Source: Chloroflexota bacterium
GTDB taxonomy: Bacteria; Chloroflexota; Dehalococcoidia; Lucifugimonadales; UBA1127
Reading direction: 5' to 3'
Length of the DNA: 16,104 nucleotides
Assembly (NCBI GenBank): GCA_028873745.1
Contig: JAPPNT010000146.1
Location: 1 to 16,104 of the forward strand
Shown: positions 7,919 through 14,345 of the stretch, one piece after another
Position numbering within the stretch: position 1 is the first letter of the stretch
Layout of the letters: the number at the start of each line of letters is the position of its first letter
Program-made: the position numbers and the translations under genes
The notes under the pieces: model-generated
Seen by the model: only the letters and a program-made list of their open reading frames with translations
Told to the model about the DNA's origin: nothing
Database searches by the model: none

Positions 7919-7948
7919 AGAATATCGCAACTGAAAGGAGAGTGTCAA
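7919..7948 (-). promoter_or_regulatory. Sigma70-type promoter of the ACIII operon
   Basis: On the minus strand a consensus -35 box TTGACA (7943-7948) is followed by an 18-nt spacer and TATTCT (7919-7924). Transcription would start near 7912, about 20 nt before the first ATG at 7891. No other comparably good promoter was seen inside the operon, whose genes are spaced 70 nt or less, so this probably drives all eight genes. Confidence 0.65.
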
Positions 7949-8038
7949 CTGATTCGGCCTGCATTTCCGGCCCTGCGGCCGCGCCGCCCGCCCGTACCTG
8001 CGCCAGCTTGCCGCGCCTATCTCGAGACGTGCCCCCCG
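7949..8038 (-). other. Intergenic gap behind the coiled-coil protease gene
   Basis: About 90 nt of very GC-rich sequence between the stop of the upstream gene and the ACIII promoter. It contains short GGCC repeats that could pair but no hairpin followed by a T-run, so no clear terminator is visible and read-through from the upstream gene is possible. Confidence 0.4.
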
Positions 8039-9262
8039 TCAGCATTCATTCGGGATGTCGCCCGGCCGCTGCGACGCCGCTGCGTTGGCGTACCAGCAGG
8101 AGTAGTGGTCCGATGCCACCATGACCCGCGCCCACACCGCCTGCGCCTGCCGCCCCAGCGCCGTCGTCGTGTCGACGCTGCAGCGGTGCGGCTCCCGGTG
8201 TCCGCAGTTCGCCTCGATGACGTCCAGGTACTCCTTCCACACCTCGTCGAATGCTGCCTTGGCCGCGTTCACGCTGTCGCGCAGCAGGGCGTTGGCCGGC
8301 TCGGTGTTCTTGTGCACCGCGATGATGTACCCGCGCACGGCCCCGTGGGGCACCCAGCAGCCATCGGCGTTGGGGCGGGCGTCGCCCTTGGGCCAGTAGT
8401 AGCGGATGCCGCCGTCCACCCGGACCCTGTCCACCCGGTGGGCCGTCGCCCCCCTCCCTGCGTCCTCGCCCCAGCACGCGCTGTTGGCGAAGGTGATGAC
8501 CGTCCCGACGGTGATCTCCTCCGGCCTGAGGGGCCTCGTCCACGTCGCCGTGTCCAGGCAAGTGATCGCTGGCTCCATGCTGCCCGTGCAGAGGAAGCCG
8601 GTCACGTTCTCCCGCTCCATGGCGAGGATGAGCGGGCGCCGCCGATCCTCCAGCGCGTCGACCTCGCCCTGCAGCTCGACGATGCGCTCCGACAGCTCAT
8701 CCACCGTGCCGGCCGCCTGCACCAGCTCCTCGTGCTCGGCCAGCAGCGAGGTGTACTCGGTGTTGCGCGTCTCCAACTGGCCCGTCGTGTCGCCGAGCCG
8801 CTCCACTAGCCCCACGTTCTTCTCCGAGAGCGTCGCAACCTGCCCCTCGGCCCGGTCCAGCCACGAACGCAGCGTTTCGGCGGTCTCCTCCGATTCCTCC
8901 AGCACGTCCGAGAGCACAGCATTCTCCTTCTGCGCGTCGGTCAAGTAGACGAGCAGGGCTTCCCGGTCGGCCCGCAGTGTGCGCCCCTCGAGGTCGATCT
9001 GCCGGGCGGCAGCCCGCTCGCCCGCGAGCTCCGCCGCCAGCCGCTCCCCGTCCCTCGTGAGCGCGTCCGCCGCAGCCGACTGCTCGGCGAGCCGCTGTGT
9101 AGACTCGGCGAGGGCCGCCTCCTTCTCGCGCAGCTCCGCCTGCGTGTCCTGCAGCCGCTTGCTGACGTCGACGGCCCACCATGCGAGGAGGCCGCCGAGC
9201 ACCAGCACTGCTGCCGCGCCCGCGCCCGCGAGCGCCATCATGGCTTTTCGAGAGCGCAACAT
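8039..9262 (-). CDS. Membrane-anchored coiled-coil protein with S26 signal peptidase-like domain
   Basis: A 407-residue protein with three parts. Residues 8-31 are a membrane helix preceded by basic residues, so the rest should face outward. Residues 34-206 form a long heptad-rich coiled coil full of Glu, Ala, Leu and Arg. Residues 222-320 resemble signal peptidase I of the archaeal/ER (S26B) type: TGSMEP with Ser228, VGTVITF, AHRVDRV with His275, and WPKGDARPNAD with Asp294 and Asp300. The presumed catalytic Ser and His are both present. Eight Cys (225, 235, 263, 302, 353, 361, 389, 407) lie only in the last third, suggesting disulfides. ATG 9262 is chosen because GGGAGGAG lies 9 nt upstream; a TTG nine codons earlier lacks such a site. 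A remote S24-type peptidase fold is an alternative. Substrate and role are unknown. Confidence 0.8.
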   Translation of the reverse strand: MLRSRKAMMALAGAGAAAVLVLGGLLAWWAVDVSKRLQDTQAELREKEAALAESTQRLAEQSAAADALTRDGERLAAELAGERAAARQIDLEGRTLRADREALLVYLTDAQKENAVLSDVLEESEETAETLRSWLDRAEGQVATLSEKNVGLVERLGDTTGQLETRNTEYTSLLAEHEELVQAAGTVDELSERIVELQGEVDALEDRRRPLILAMERENVTGFLCTGSMEPAITCLDTATWTRPLRPEEITVGTVITFANSACWGEDAGRGATAHRVDRVRVDGGIRYYWPKGDARPNADGCWVPHGAVRGYIIAVHKNTEPANALLRDSVNAAKAAFDEVWKEYLDVIEANCGHREPHRCSVDTTTALGRQAQAVWARVMVASDHYSCWYANAAASQRPGDIPNEC

Positions 9263-9378
9263 GGCTATCTGCTCCTCCCACTGCCCCAACGTGAACGCCG
9301 CCGGACCGCACAGGCAGCGCCGAGGGGCAGACGGACATCGTCTGGGATTCTAGCGGAACGTGGTAGGGGAGTACCGCC
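9263..9378 (-). promoter_or_regulatory. Intergenic region between carbonic anhydrase and coiled-coil protease genes
   Basis: Reading along the minus strand it holds a small hairpin TAGGG/CCCTA directly at the carbonic anhydrase stop, TAGAAT (9347-9352) that could serve as a -10 box for the downstream gene, a perfect 6-bp inverted repeat CAGACG/CGTCTG (9328-9344), and the strong Shine-Dalgarno GGGAGGAG (9272-9279). No convincing -35 box and no T-run behind either hairpin were found, so promoter and terminator roles are tentative. Confidence 0.3.
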
Positions 9379-9876
9379 CTACGCCGGGGCAACCTCGCGC
9401 AGGCGGCCTGTCGCGACGTCGTAGACGAAGCCGCGCACGCCGTCCTTGTGCGGGATGAACGGGCTCGCTTGGATGCGCGCCATCGATTGCCGCACGTCGC
9501 CGTCCAAGTCCGCAAACGCCTCCATCGCGAAGGCCGGGCGCAGCCCCGTGTCGGCCTGGATGGCGTCCTTCACGTCGTCGTCGTGGAAGGTCATCATGCC
9601 GCAGTCCGTGTGGTGGATGAGCATGACCTCCCGCGTCCCCAGCAGCCGCTGCGAGATCACCAGCGAGCGCACCGCGTCGTCCGTGATGACGCCTCCGGCG
9701 TTGCGGATGACGTGCGCGTCGCCCTCGGCGATGCCCAGCAGCGCGTGGACGTTGAGCCGCGCGTCCATGCACGCGACGACCGCCAGCCCCAGCGCGGGCG
9801 GCGCGTGCTGCCCGCCCGCCGAGAACCCCGCGGCGTAGCCCCCGTTGCGCTGCAGCACGTCGTCAATGGCGCTCAA
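9379..9876 (-). CDS. Beta-class carbonic anhydrase (Rv1284-like)
   Basis: A 165-residue beta-carbonic anhydrase, which interconverts CO2 and bicarbonate in the cytoplasm. Zinc ligands are Cys36 (CMDARL), His89 and Cys92 (HHTDCGM), and the Asp38-Arg40 pair is intact. The segments EGDAHVIRNAGG, SQRLLGTREVMLIHHTDCG and SPFIPHKDGVRGFVYDV follow the short mycobacterial Rv1284-type subgroup closely, and the length is normal for it. There is no signal peptide. The start is a TTG at 9876, chosen because a perfect AGGAGG lies 6 nt upstream and the frame continues directly into conserved sequence. The gene begins 27 nt behind a SulP transporter gene, so the pair is an operon for bicarbonate uptake and interconversion. 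Confidence 0.93.
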   Translation of the reverse strand: MSAIDDVLQRNGGYAAGFSAGGQHAPPALGLAVVACMDARLNVHALLGIAEGDAHVIRNAGGVITDDAVRSLVISQRLLGTREVMLIHHTDCGMMTFHDDDVKDAIQADTGLRPAFAMEAFADLDGDVRQSMARIQASPFIPHKDGVRGFVYDVATGRLREVAPA

Positions 9877-9882
9877 TGCGCA

Positions 9883-9888
9883 CCTCCT
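9883..9888 (-). promoter_or_regulatory. Ribosome binding site for the TTG-started carbonic anhydrase
   Basis: A perfect AGGAGG on the minus strand with a 6-nt spacer to TTG 9876. It decides for the rare TTG start over any later codon. Confidence 0.75.
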
Positions 9889-9903
9889 GCGCGGCGCCGA
9901 GGC

Positions 9904-11583
9904 CTACGCATCCTGCGTCTCCTTCACCGGCTCCAGCCCCAGCAGCCGCCCGGCGATGGCCCGGGCCCCGTCCATGTCCTCCGCCACCTGGTCCTCCGGC
10001 ACCCCATCAAGCGAGCTCAGGGCTTGCATGGTCAACGCCGGCTGCCCGGAGAGGCCCATCACGATAGGGGCCGTGTCTTCCGCCAACGCGTTGTCCACAA
10101 GCTCCTCCACCACCAGCGCGGCGCTGTCGTCCATGTACACCGTCTCCGAGAAATCGAAGATCACCACGTCGTGCTCGCGGATGTCCCTGCCGATGGTCGT
10201 GATCAGCTTGTGGGACGACGCCACGGTGAATGCGCCCCGCAGCAACACCATGCCCACCCGGGCCGAGTACTCGTCGATCTCGTCCCGGAAGGCGCTGCCA
10301 AAGAAGACCTTGTCAAGGACGGGGACGGAGATCACGCTGTCGAGCTGCAGCCGTTCGAACTGCCGCGACGTCGCCATGCTCGCCGTGATCAGCCCGATGG
10401 CCACCGCCGTCACCAAGTCGACGAAGACCGTCATGAACATCGTCACGGCCATGACCATCAGGTGCTCGCGCTGCACGTGCAGCAAACGCGTGAGGAAGCG
10501 CCAGTCGATGATGTCCCAGCCCACCTTCATCAGGATGCCGGCGAGACACGCGTGGGGGATGACCTCCACGTACCGCGCCAGCCCCATGATCAGCGCCAGC
10601 AATATGGCGGCCCGGATGACGCCCGAGATCGGCGTCCTGCCGCCGGCGCGGATGTTGATGACGGTGCCCATCGTCGCGCCTGCGCCCGGCAGCCCGCCCA
10701 GGATTCCCGCCGCCATGTTCCCGATGCCCTGCCCCACCAGCTCGCGGTTGGCGTTGTGCTGCGTCCGCGTCATGGAGTCCGCGATGAGCGACGTCAGCAG
10801 GCTGTCGATGGAGCCCAGCAGCGCGATGGTCAATGCGGGCTGCACCGCCCGCGCCAGGATGTCGAGCGAGAGATCGGGCATCTGCGGCACGGGCAGCCCC
10901 GTCGGCACCGTGCCGATGGTCGGCGCGTCGGTCAGCCACAGCACGCCGAGCAGCGTCCCTGCCGTCAGAGCCACCAGCGTCGGCGGCAGGATGCGCCGCA
11001 GCCGCGCGGGCCAGAGCACGCCGACGGCCAGTGTCGCGGCGGCGATGGTGAAGGCGCCCCAGTGGAAGTGGTCGAGGGCGTCCGCCCACCCGCGCACGGA
11101 GGAGAGGGCCCCGCCCTCCGCGACGGGCATGCCCATGAAGGGCAGCGTCTGCAGCAGGATGATGATGACGCCGATGCCCGACATGAAGCCGGAGATGACC
11201 GAGTACGGCGTGAAGGCGATGAACCGGCCGATGCCCACCAGGCCCAGCATCACCTGGAAAAGCCCGGCCATGATGACGATGGTGAAGGCCGCCGCGAGGT
11301 TGTCCGCGTGGAGGGTGACGACGACGGCCATCGCGACGGCCATCGGGCCCGTGGGTCCGGAGATCTGCGACCTCGTCCCGCCAAAGACGGCCGCGAAGAA
11401 CCCGACGGCGATGGCGCCGTAGATGCCGGCCAGCGCCCCCAGCCCGGAGGCCTCGCCGAACGCCAACGCCACGGGCAGCCCCACCACCGCGGCGGTGACG
11501 CCCCCGAACAGGTCCCCTTTGAACGATCGAAGGTATTGTTGCATTGCCCAGCCCCCACACCGCGACCCGACTACCCTGGGCAT
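9904..11583 (-). CDS. SulP-family anion transporter with STAS domain, probable bicarbonate transporter (BicA-like)
   Basis: A 559-residue SulP transporter: an N-terminal membrane domain (about 20-400) and a C-terminal STAS domain (about 440-548, with DFSETVYMDDSAAL). Asp260, Thr264 and the Gly302-Ala303-Thr304 triplet keep the spacing (4 and 42 residues) of the sodium-site residues described for cyanobacterial BicA, and GLPGAGATMGT is BicA-like. With a carbonic anhydrase gene 27 nt downstream, sodium-dependent bicarbonate uptake is the likeliest role; sulfate or another anion cannot be excluded. ATG 11583 has GGAG 7 nt upstream, which is kept in the paralogue's leader. An ATG at 11544 (546 residues) with GGGGG upstream is a real alternative, because both base changes between the paralogues in the first 13 codons alter the protein. 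Confidence 0.9.
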   Translation of the reverse strand: MPRVVGSRCGGWAMQQYLRSFKGDLFGGVTAAVVGLPVALAFGEASGLGALAGIYGAIAVGFFAAVFGGTRSQISGPTGPMAVAMAVVVTLHADNLAAAFTIVIMAGLFQVMLGLVGIGRFIAFTPYSVISGFMSGIGVIIILLQTLPFMGMPVAEGGALSSVRGWADALDHFHWGAFTIAAATLAVGVLWPARLRRILPPTLVALTAGTLLGVLWLTDAPTIGTVPTGLPVPQMPDLSLDILARAVQPALTIALLGSIDSLLTSLIADSMTRTQHNANRELVGQGIGNMAAGILGGLPGAGATMGTVINIRAGGRTPISGVIRAAILLALIMGLARYVEVIPHACLAGILMKVGWDIIDWRFLTRLLHVQREHLMVMAVTMFMTVFVDLVTAVAIGLITASMATSRQFERLQLDSVISVPVLDKVFFGSAFRDEIDEYSARVGMVLLRGAFTVASSHKLITTIGRDIREHDVVIFDFSETVYMDDSAALVVEELVDNALAEDTAPIVMGLSGQPALTMQALSSLDGVPEDQVAEDMDGARAIAGRLLGLEPVKETQDA

Positions 11584-11608
11584 CGGCAATCTCCGGCGCC
11601 TGGTCTTC

Positions 11609-11637
11609 GCGCCGGAGGGCAGCGCGAGTGTATACCA
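11609..11637 (-). promoter_or_regulatory. Conserved upstream block and extended -10 promoter of the SulP-CA operon
   Basis: On the minus strand TGGTATACA (11629-11637) matches an extended -10 element (TGn plus TATACA), 45 nt before ATG 11583. It begins a 28-bp block (11609-11636) that is 26/28 identical to one before the second SulP gene (13785-13812), at nearly the same distance from the start. No strong -35 was found, as expected for an extended -10. A shared regulator site within the block is possible. Confidence 0.45.
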
Positions 11638-11669
11638 CCGCTAGCAGCGTGTCAGCATCAAGACTGGGT

Positions 11670-11690
11670 CATCTCTACTAAAGGGAGATG
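11670..11690. repeat. Inverted repeat CATCTC/GAGATG between the SulP genes
   Basis: A perfect 6-bp inverted repeat with a 9-nt loop, located behind the second SulP gene and its carbonic anhydrase fragment. It could be a weak transcript end for that gene, but no T-run follows on the minus strand. Confidence 0.3.
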
Positions 11691-11734
11691 TGGCCGGTCA
11701 GGGGGGTGAAGGGGCTGGCCTGAATGCGAGTCAT
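11678..11734 (-). pseudogene. Remnant of a carbonic anhydrase gene behind the second SulP gene
   Basis: Minus-strand codons from ATG 11734 read MTRIQASPFTP and then diverge, ending at TAG 11678. The intact carbonic anhydrase has MARIQASPFIP at residues 132-142 (9451-9483). Nine of 11 residues and 25 of 33 bases agree. The fragment overlaps the SulP stop codon in an ATGA junction and lies where the intact carbonic anhydrase lies relative to the other SulP gene. The rest of the gene, including all zinc-ligand segments, is missing. It is probably a scar of a lost carbonic anhydrase copy and is too short to encode a functional enzyme. Confidence 0.6.
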
Positions 11735-13758
11735 CGCTCGCCGTCGCCATCCGCTCGATCGGTTGGCGGGGCGTTTTGCTGCCCCGCGGCCTGCGCGGCC
11801 AGGTCCGCCAGCCGCCGCCAGTAGGTTGCCGCGTCCAGCTTCCCCGCCGCTAAGAGGGCATCCAGCTGCGCCTTTCGGGACCCGGCGGGGCCTGCCCCGT
11901 CGGAGGTCGCCGGGTCCGCATCGTGGTTGGCGCGGGCGTGGTTGGAGGACCGGCGCCATTGCAGCAGGGCCGCGCCCGCCAGGGCGACAATCGCCGTGCC
12001 GGCCGCCCCGGACAGCAGGCCGTTCAGGAAGCCCTCGCCCTGCATCTGGCCCTGCGTTTGGGTTTGCTTTGTCTCCTTGAGGATGGGCAGCGCCGGCCCC
12101 AGCTTCACCCCCAGCATCCGCGCGGCGACCGCCCGGGCGCCCTCCATGTCGGCCACAATATGGTTAGCGGGGACGCGTTTCAGAACGTCAAGCGCGGCAA
12201 GGTTATCGGCCGGCCTGCCTGAGAGGCCCATCACGATGCATTGGGTGTCCATGGTTATGGCAGTCTCTACAAGCTGCTCCACCACCAGGGCCGCGCTATC
12301 GTCTACGTACACTGTTCCGGAGAAGTCGAGGATAACCACCTCGTGGTCCCGGATGTCGGCGCCGATGGTCTCGATGAGCTTGCCGGAGGATGCAACCGTA
12401 AAGGCGCCCCTGAGGGCCACGAGGCCCACTCTCGCCGAAAAGCGGTCGTGCTCCTCACCGTTGTCCTTGAAGCCAAAGAAGCTCTGGTCGAGCATGGGCA
12501 CGGAAACGACGCTGTCCAACTCCAGGCGCTCGAACTGCCGCGCGCTGGTTACGGCGGCCGCAATCATGCCCACGGCCACAGCGGCCACAAGATCCAGGAA
12601 TACCGTCAGCCCGAAAGTGAGGAGCATAACGGCCAGATGTTCACGCGGCACGCGGTGCATTCGGGTGACGAATCGCCAGTCGATAGTGTCCAGGGCCACT
12701 TTCACGAGGAGGCCGGCGAGAACGGCGTTGGGTATCGACCCAACATACTCTCCCAGGCCGATCACCATGACCACCAGGATGGCTACGGCGATCACGCCGG
12801 AACCGAGGGTGGCGCCGCCCGCGCGAATGTTCGCGACCGTGCTGGGCGTGGCGCCCGACCCGCGCAGGCCCCGGAGGAACCCGGTGATCACGTTGCCTAT
12901 CCCCTGGGCCAGCAACTCCCTGTTGGGGTCGTTGCGTGTGCGAGTCATCGAGTCCGCTACGAGGGCGGTGAGCAGGGTGTCCACGGAACCCACCAGTGCG
13001 ATGACGAGGGCCGGCTCGACGGATCGAACAAGCACACCGGGGGCCAATTCCGGCAACTGGAAGGACGGCAGGGCCGTGGATACGACGCCGATCGTCGGGG
13101 CGTCAGTGAGCCATGCGACGCCTATAACGGTCCCGATTCCCAGGGCGACCAGGATTGAGGGCACATACCGTTCGTATCGCTTGGGCCAGAGCATAGCCAC
13201 TGCCAGGGTGACGGCGGCTATGCCCAATGCGCTGACCTCAAAATGCTCGAAGACTTCCGAAAAGTTGCGGAGTGTGCCGATTGGCCCGCCGGCGGCGACG
13301 GGCGCCCCCAGGAAGGGCAGGGTCTGGACCAGGATGATTATCACGCCAACCCCGGTCATGAACCCGGATATGACCGAGTAGGGTGTGTACGTGACGTAGC
13401 GCCCGATCCTCAGCAGGCCGAAGAGCATCTGTATCAGCCCGGCCATGATGACAATCGTAAAGGCTTCGGCGATGTTGTCGGCGTGGATGCTGACGATGAC
13501 AGCCATTGCCACCGTCATCGAGCCGGTGGGGCCTGATATCAGCCCCCGGGTGCCGCCGAACACGGCGGCAAAGAAGCCAACTGCTATGGCGCCGTAGATG
13601 CCCGCAAGCGGGTCGAGACCTGCAGCCAGGCCAAAGGCCAACGCCACGGGCAGCCCCACCACCGCAGCGGTGACGCCCCCGAGCAGGTCTCCCCTGAACA
13701 ATCGAAGGTACTGCTGCATTGCCCAGCCCCCACACCGCGTCCCGACTGCCCTGGGCAT
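11731..13758 (-). CDS. SulP-family anion transporter paralogue with C-terminal membrane/SHOCT-like extension
   Basis: A 675-residue paralogue of the neighbouring SulP protein; about four of five of the first 150 residues are identical and later parts are less so. It has the membrane domain, a STAS domain (LDFSGTVYVDDSAAL) and the same Asp260/Thr264/Gly-Ala-Thr spacing, but the loop is GLRGSGATPST rather than GLPGAGATMGT, so its substrate may differ. About 115 residues are added after the STAS domain: a Gln/Thr/Gly-rich linker, one membrane helix (about 576-601), an Asp/Ala-rich spacer, and a helical pair (about 628-659, LDALLAAGKLDAATYWRRL) resembling a SHOCT domain. Its codons seem less GC-biased than those of its paralogue, judged by eye. 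ATG 13758 has GGAG upstream; an ATG 13 codons later is an alternative. It does not have an intact carbonic anhydrase partner. Confidence 0.88.
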   Translation of the reverse strand: MPRAVGTRCGGWAMQQYLRLFRGDLLGGVTAAVVGLPVALAFGLAAGLDPLAGIYGAIAVGFFAAVFGGTRGLISGPTGSMTVAMAVIVSIHADNIAEAFTIVIMAGLIQMLFGLLRIGRYVTYTPYSVISGFMTGVGVIIILVQTLPFLGAPVAAGGPIGTLRNFSEVFEHFEVSALGIAAVTLAVAMLWPKRYERYVPSILVALGIGTVIGVAWLTDAPTIGVVSTALPSFQLPELAPGVLVRSVEPALVIALVGSVDTLLTALVADSMTRTRNDPNRELLAQGIGNVITGFLRGLRGSGATPSTVANIRAGGATLGSGVIAVAILVVMVIGLGEYVGSIPNAVLAGLLVKVALDTIDWRFVTRMHRVPREHLAVMLLTFGLTVFLDLVAAVAVGMIAAAVTSARQFERLELDSVVSVPMLDQSFFGFKDNGEEHDRFSARVGLVALRGAFTVASSGKLIETIGADIRDHEVVILDFSGTVYVDDSAALVVEQLVETAITMDTQCIVMGLSGRPADNLAALDVLKRVPANHIVADMEGARAVAARMLGVKLGPALPILKETKQTQTQGQMQGEGFLNGLLSGAAGTAIVALAGAALLQWRRSSNHARANHDADPATSDGAGPAGSRKAQLDALLAAGKLDAATYWRRLADLAAQAAGQQNAPPTDRADGDGER

Positions 13759-13784
13759 CGGCAAACTCCCGGGGCTTCAATGTC

Positions 13785-13812
13785 GCGCCGGAAGGCAGCG
13801 TGAGTGTATACC
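13785..13812 (-). promoter_or_regulatory. Conserved upstream block and -10 of the second SulP gene
   Basis: The same 28-bp block as before the other SulP gene (26/28 identical). TATACA at 13805-13810 on the minus strand is a plausible -10, 46 nt before ATG 13758. CTGGCA (13840-13845 region, 3' arm of an inverted repeat when read on the plus strand) is near the expected -35 area but is a weak match. Confidence 0.45.
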
Positions 13813-13969
13813 GGTAATCGGCAGCCTGCCAGTCTCACGCTGGCATCAGCCCGTTCACTTACTGAATTACGGATTCGGGCAGGGGAAAAGACTTCGAGAC
13901 GGAGTGACTCAGCCTATCACTGGACGCACCCTGAGCGGGGAAAGCGCCGGGCGATCGGGTGGGGGAGGG
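13813..13969. other. Intergenic region upstream of the second SulP gene, with inverted repeats
   Basis: No gene is visible here. It holds a perfect 6-bp inverted repeat TGCCAG/CTGGCA with a 7-nt loop (13827-13845) just upstream of the SulP promoter block, which could be an operator, and a weaker AGTGA/TCACT pair behind the stop of the preceding small gene. Confidence 0.35.
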
Positions 13970-14188
13970 CTACTTGCCGTGGTTGCGGAGGAACTCCTCG
14001 ACGGCTCCCGGGCGCGGCTGGAAGATGGAGCCCTCGCCGGGGATGCCCTCGAGCTTGTTGGAGCGCCGGAAGGGGTTGATCCGCAGCGGCACTGACGCGA
14101 TGGCGGCGACGGCCAGTGCGGCCGCGCCGAGCCCCAGCACCTGCCGCCGGTCCAGGCCGTTCTTCTTGACGTTCTCTGCGTTGTCCAC
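13970..14188 (-). CDS. Small Tat-signal-like or membrane-anchored protein, unknown function
   Basis: A 72-residue protein starting at GTG 14188. Residues 12-34 look like a twin-arginine signal or anchor: LDRRQVLGLGAAA followed by a short hydrophobic stretch. The remaining 38 residues are hydrophilic (RINPFRRSNK, then EGIPGEGSIFQPRPGAVEEF). It is too short for a cofactor domain, and no Cys or His cluster is present. The gene is supported by AGGGAGGG close before the GTG and by a good promoter (14217-14245) upstream. A longer reading from 14293 would run through that promoter and has an unnatural Arg-rich start, so I reject it. I do not recognise the family. A small Tat-dependent partner or an N-terminal anchor subunit of an exported enzyme would be consistent, but nothing shows it. 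Confidence 0.65.
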   Translation of the reverse strand: MDNAENVKKNGLDRRQVLGLGAAALAVAAIASVPLRINPFRRSNKLEGIPGEGSIFQPRPGAVEEFLRNHGK

Positions 14189-14216
14189 GGTCCCTCCCTT
14201 GCGCTGAGCGCCTTTC

Positions 14217-14245
14217 ACTGTAGCGTGACGCGGAAGGCGTGACAA
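14217..14245 (-). promoter_or_regulatory. Promoter of the 72-residue Tat-like gene
   Basis: Minus strand TTGTCA (14240-14245), a 17-nt spacer and TACAGT (14217-14222). Five of six and four of six positions match sigma70 consensus. The start would lie about 20 nt before the GTG at 14188, with AGGGAGGG in the leader. Confidence 0.5.
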
Positions 14246-14274
14246 CCCCCGGAACGGCCTCCAGCGAGCGTCCC

Positions 14275-14303
14275 TTGCCGCCTCAGCCGCCATCGACTAC
14301 GAT
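14275..14303 (+). promoter_or_regulatory. Possible promoter of the deoxyribosyltransferase-like gene
   Basis: TTGCCG (14275-14280), a 17-nt spacer and TACGAT (14298-14303), each matching four of six consensus positions, about 43 nt before ATG 14346. It is arranged back to back with the promoter of the small minus-strand gene. Confidence 0.35.
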
Positions 14304-14345
14304 TGCACACCCGCTCTCGGGGAAAGCCGCTACGAAGGGGATCGC

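Noticed and set aside
11670..11690. Rho-independent terminator behind the second SulP gene
   Set aside because: There is a 6-bp inverted repeat but no T-run on the minus strand side, so it is listed only as a repeat.
9448..11709. Very long plus-strand open frame (753 codons), and similar ones at 1960-3582, 702-2078 and 5515-6471
   Set aside because: They lie antisense to genes with clear motifs (carbonic anhydrase, SulP, ACIII subunits). Their products are His/Arg/Asp-rich without any domain, as expected when GC-rich codons are read from the opposite strand.
11678..11959. The carbonic anhydrase fragment as part of a 93-codon gene
   Set aside because: The upstream part of this frame overlaps the C-terminal coding region of the SulP gene in another frame and is low-complexity; only the last 18 codons lie outside it, and only 11 of these match carbonic anhydrase.
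13970..14293. Longer 107-residue version of the small Tat-like protein
   Set aside because: Its first 35 codons cover the promoter of the gene and have no ribosome binding site; the GTG at 14188 with AGGGAGGG just upstream is a better start.
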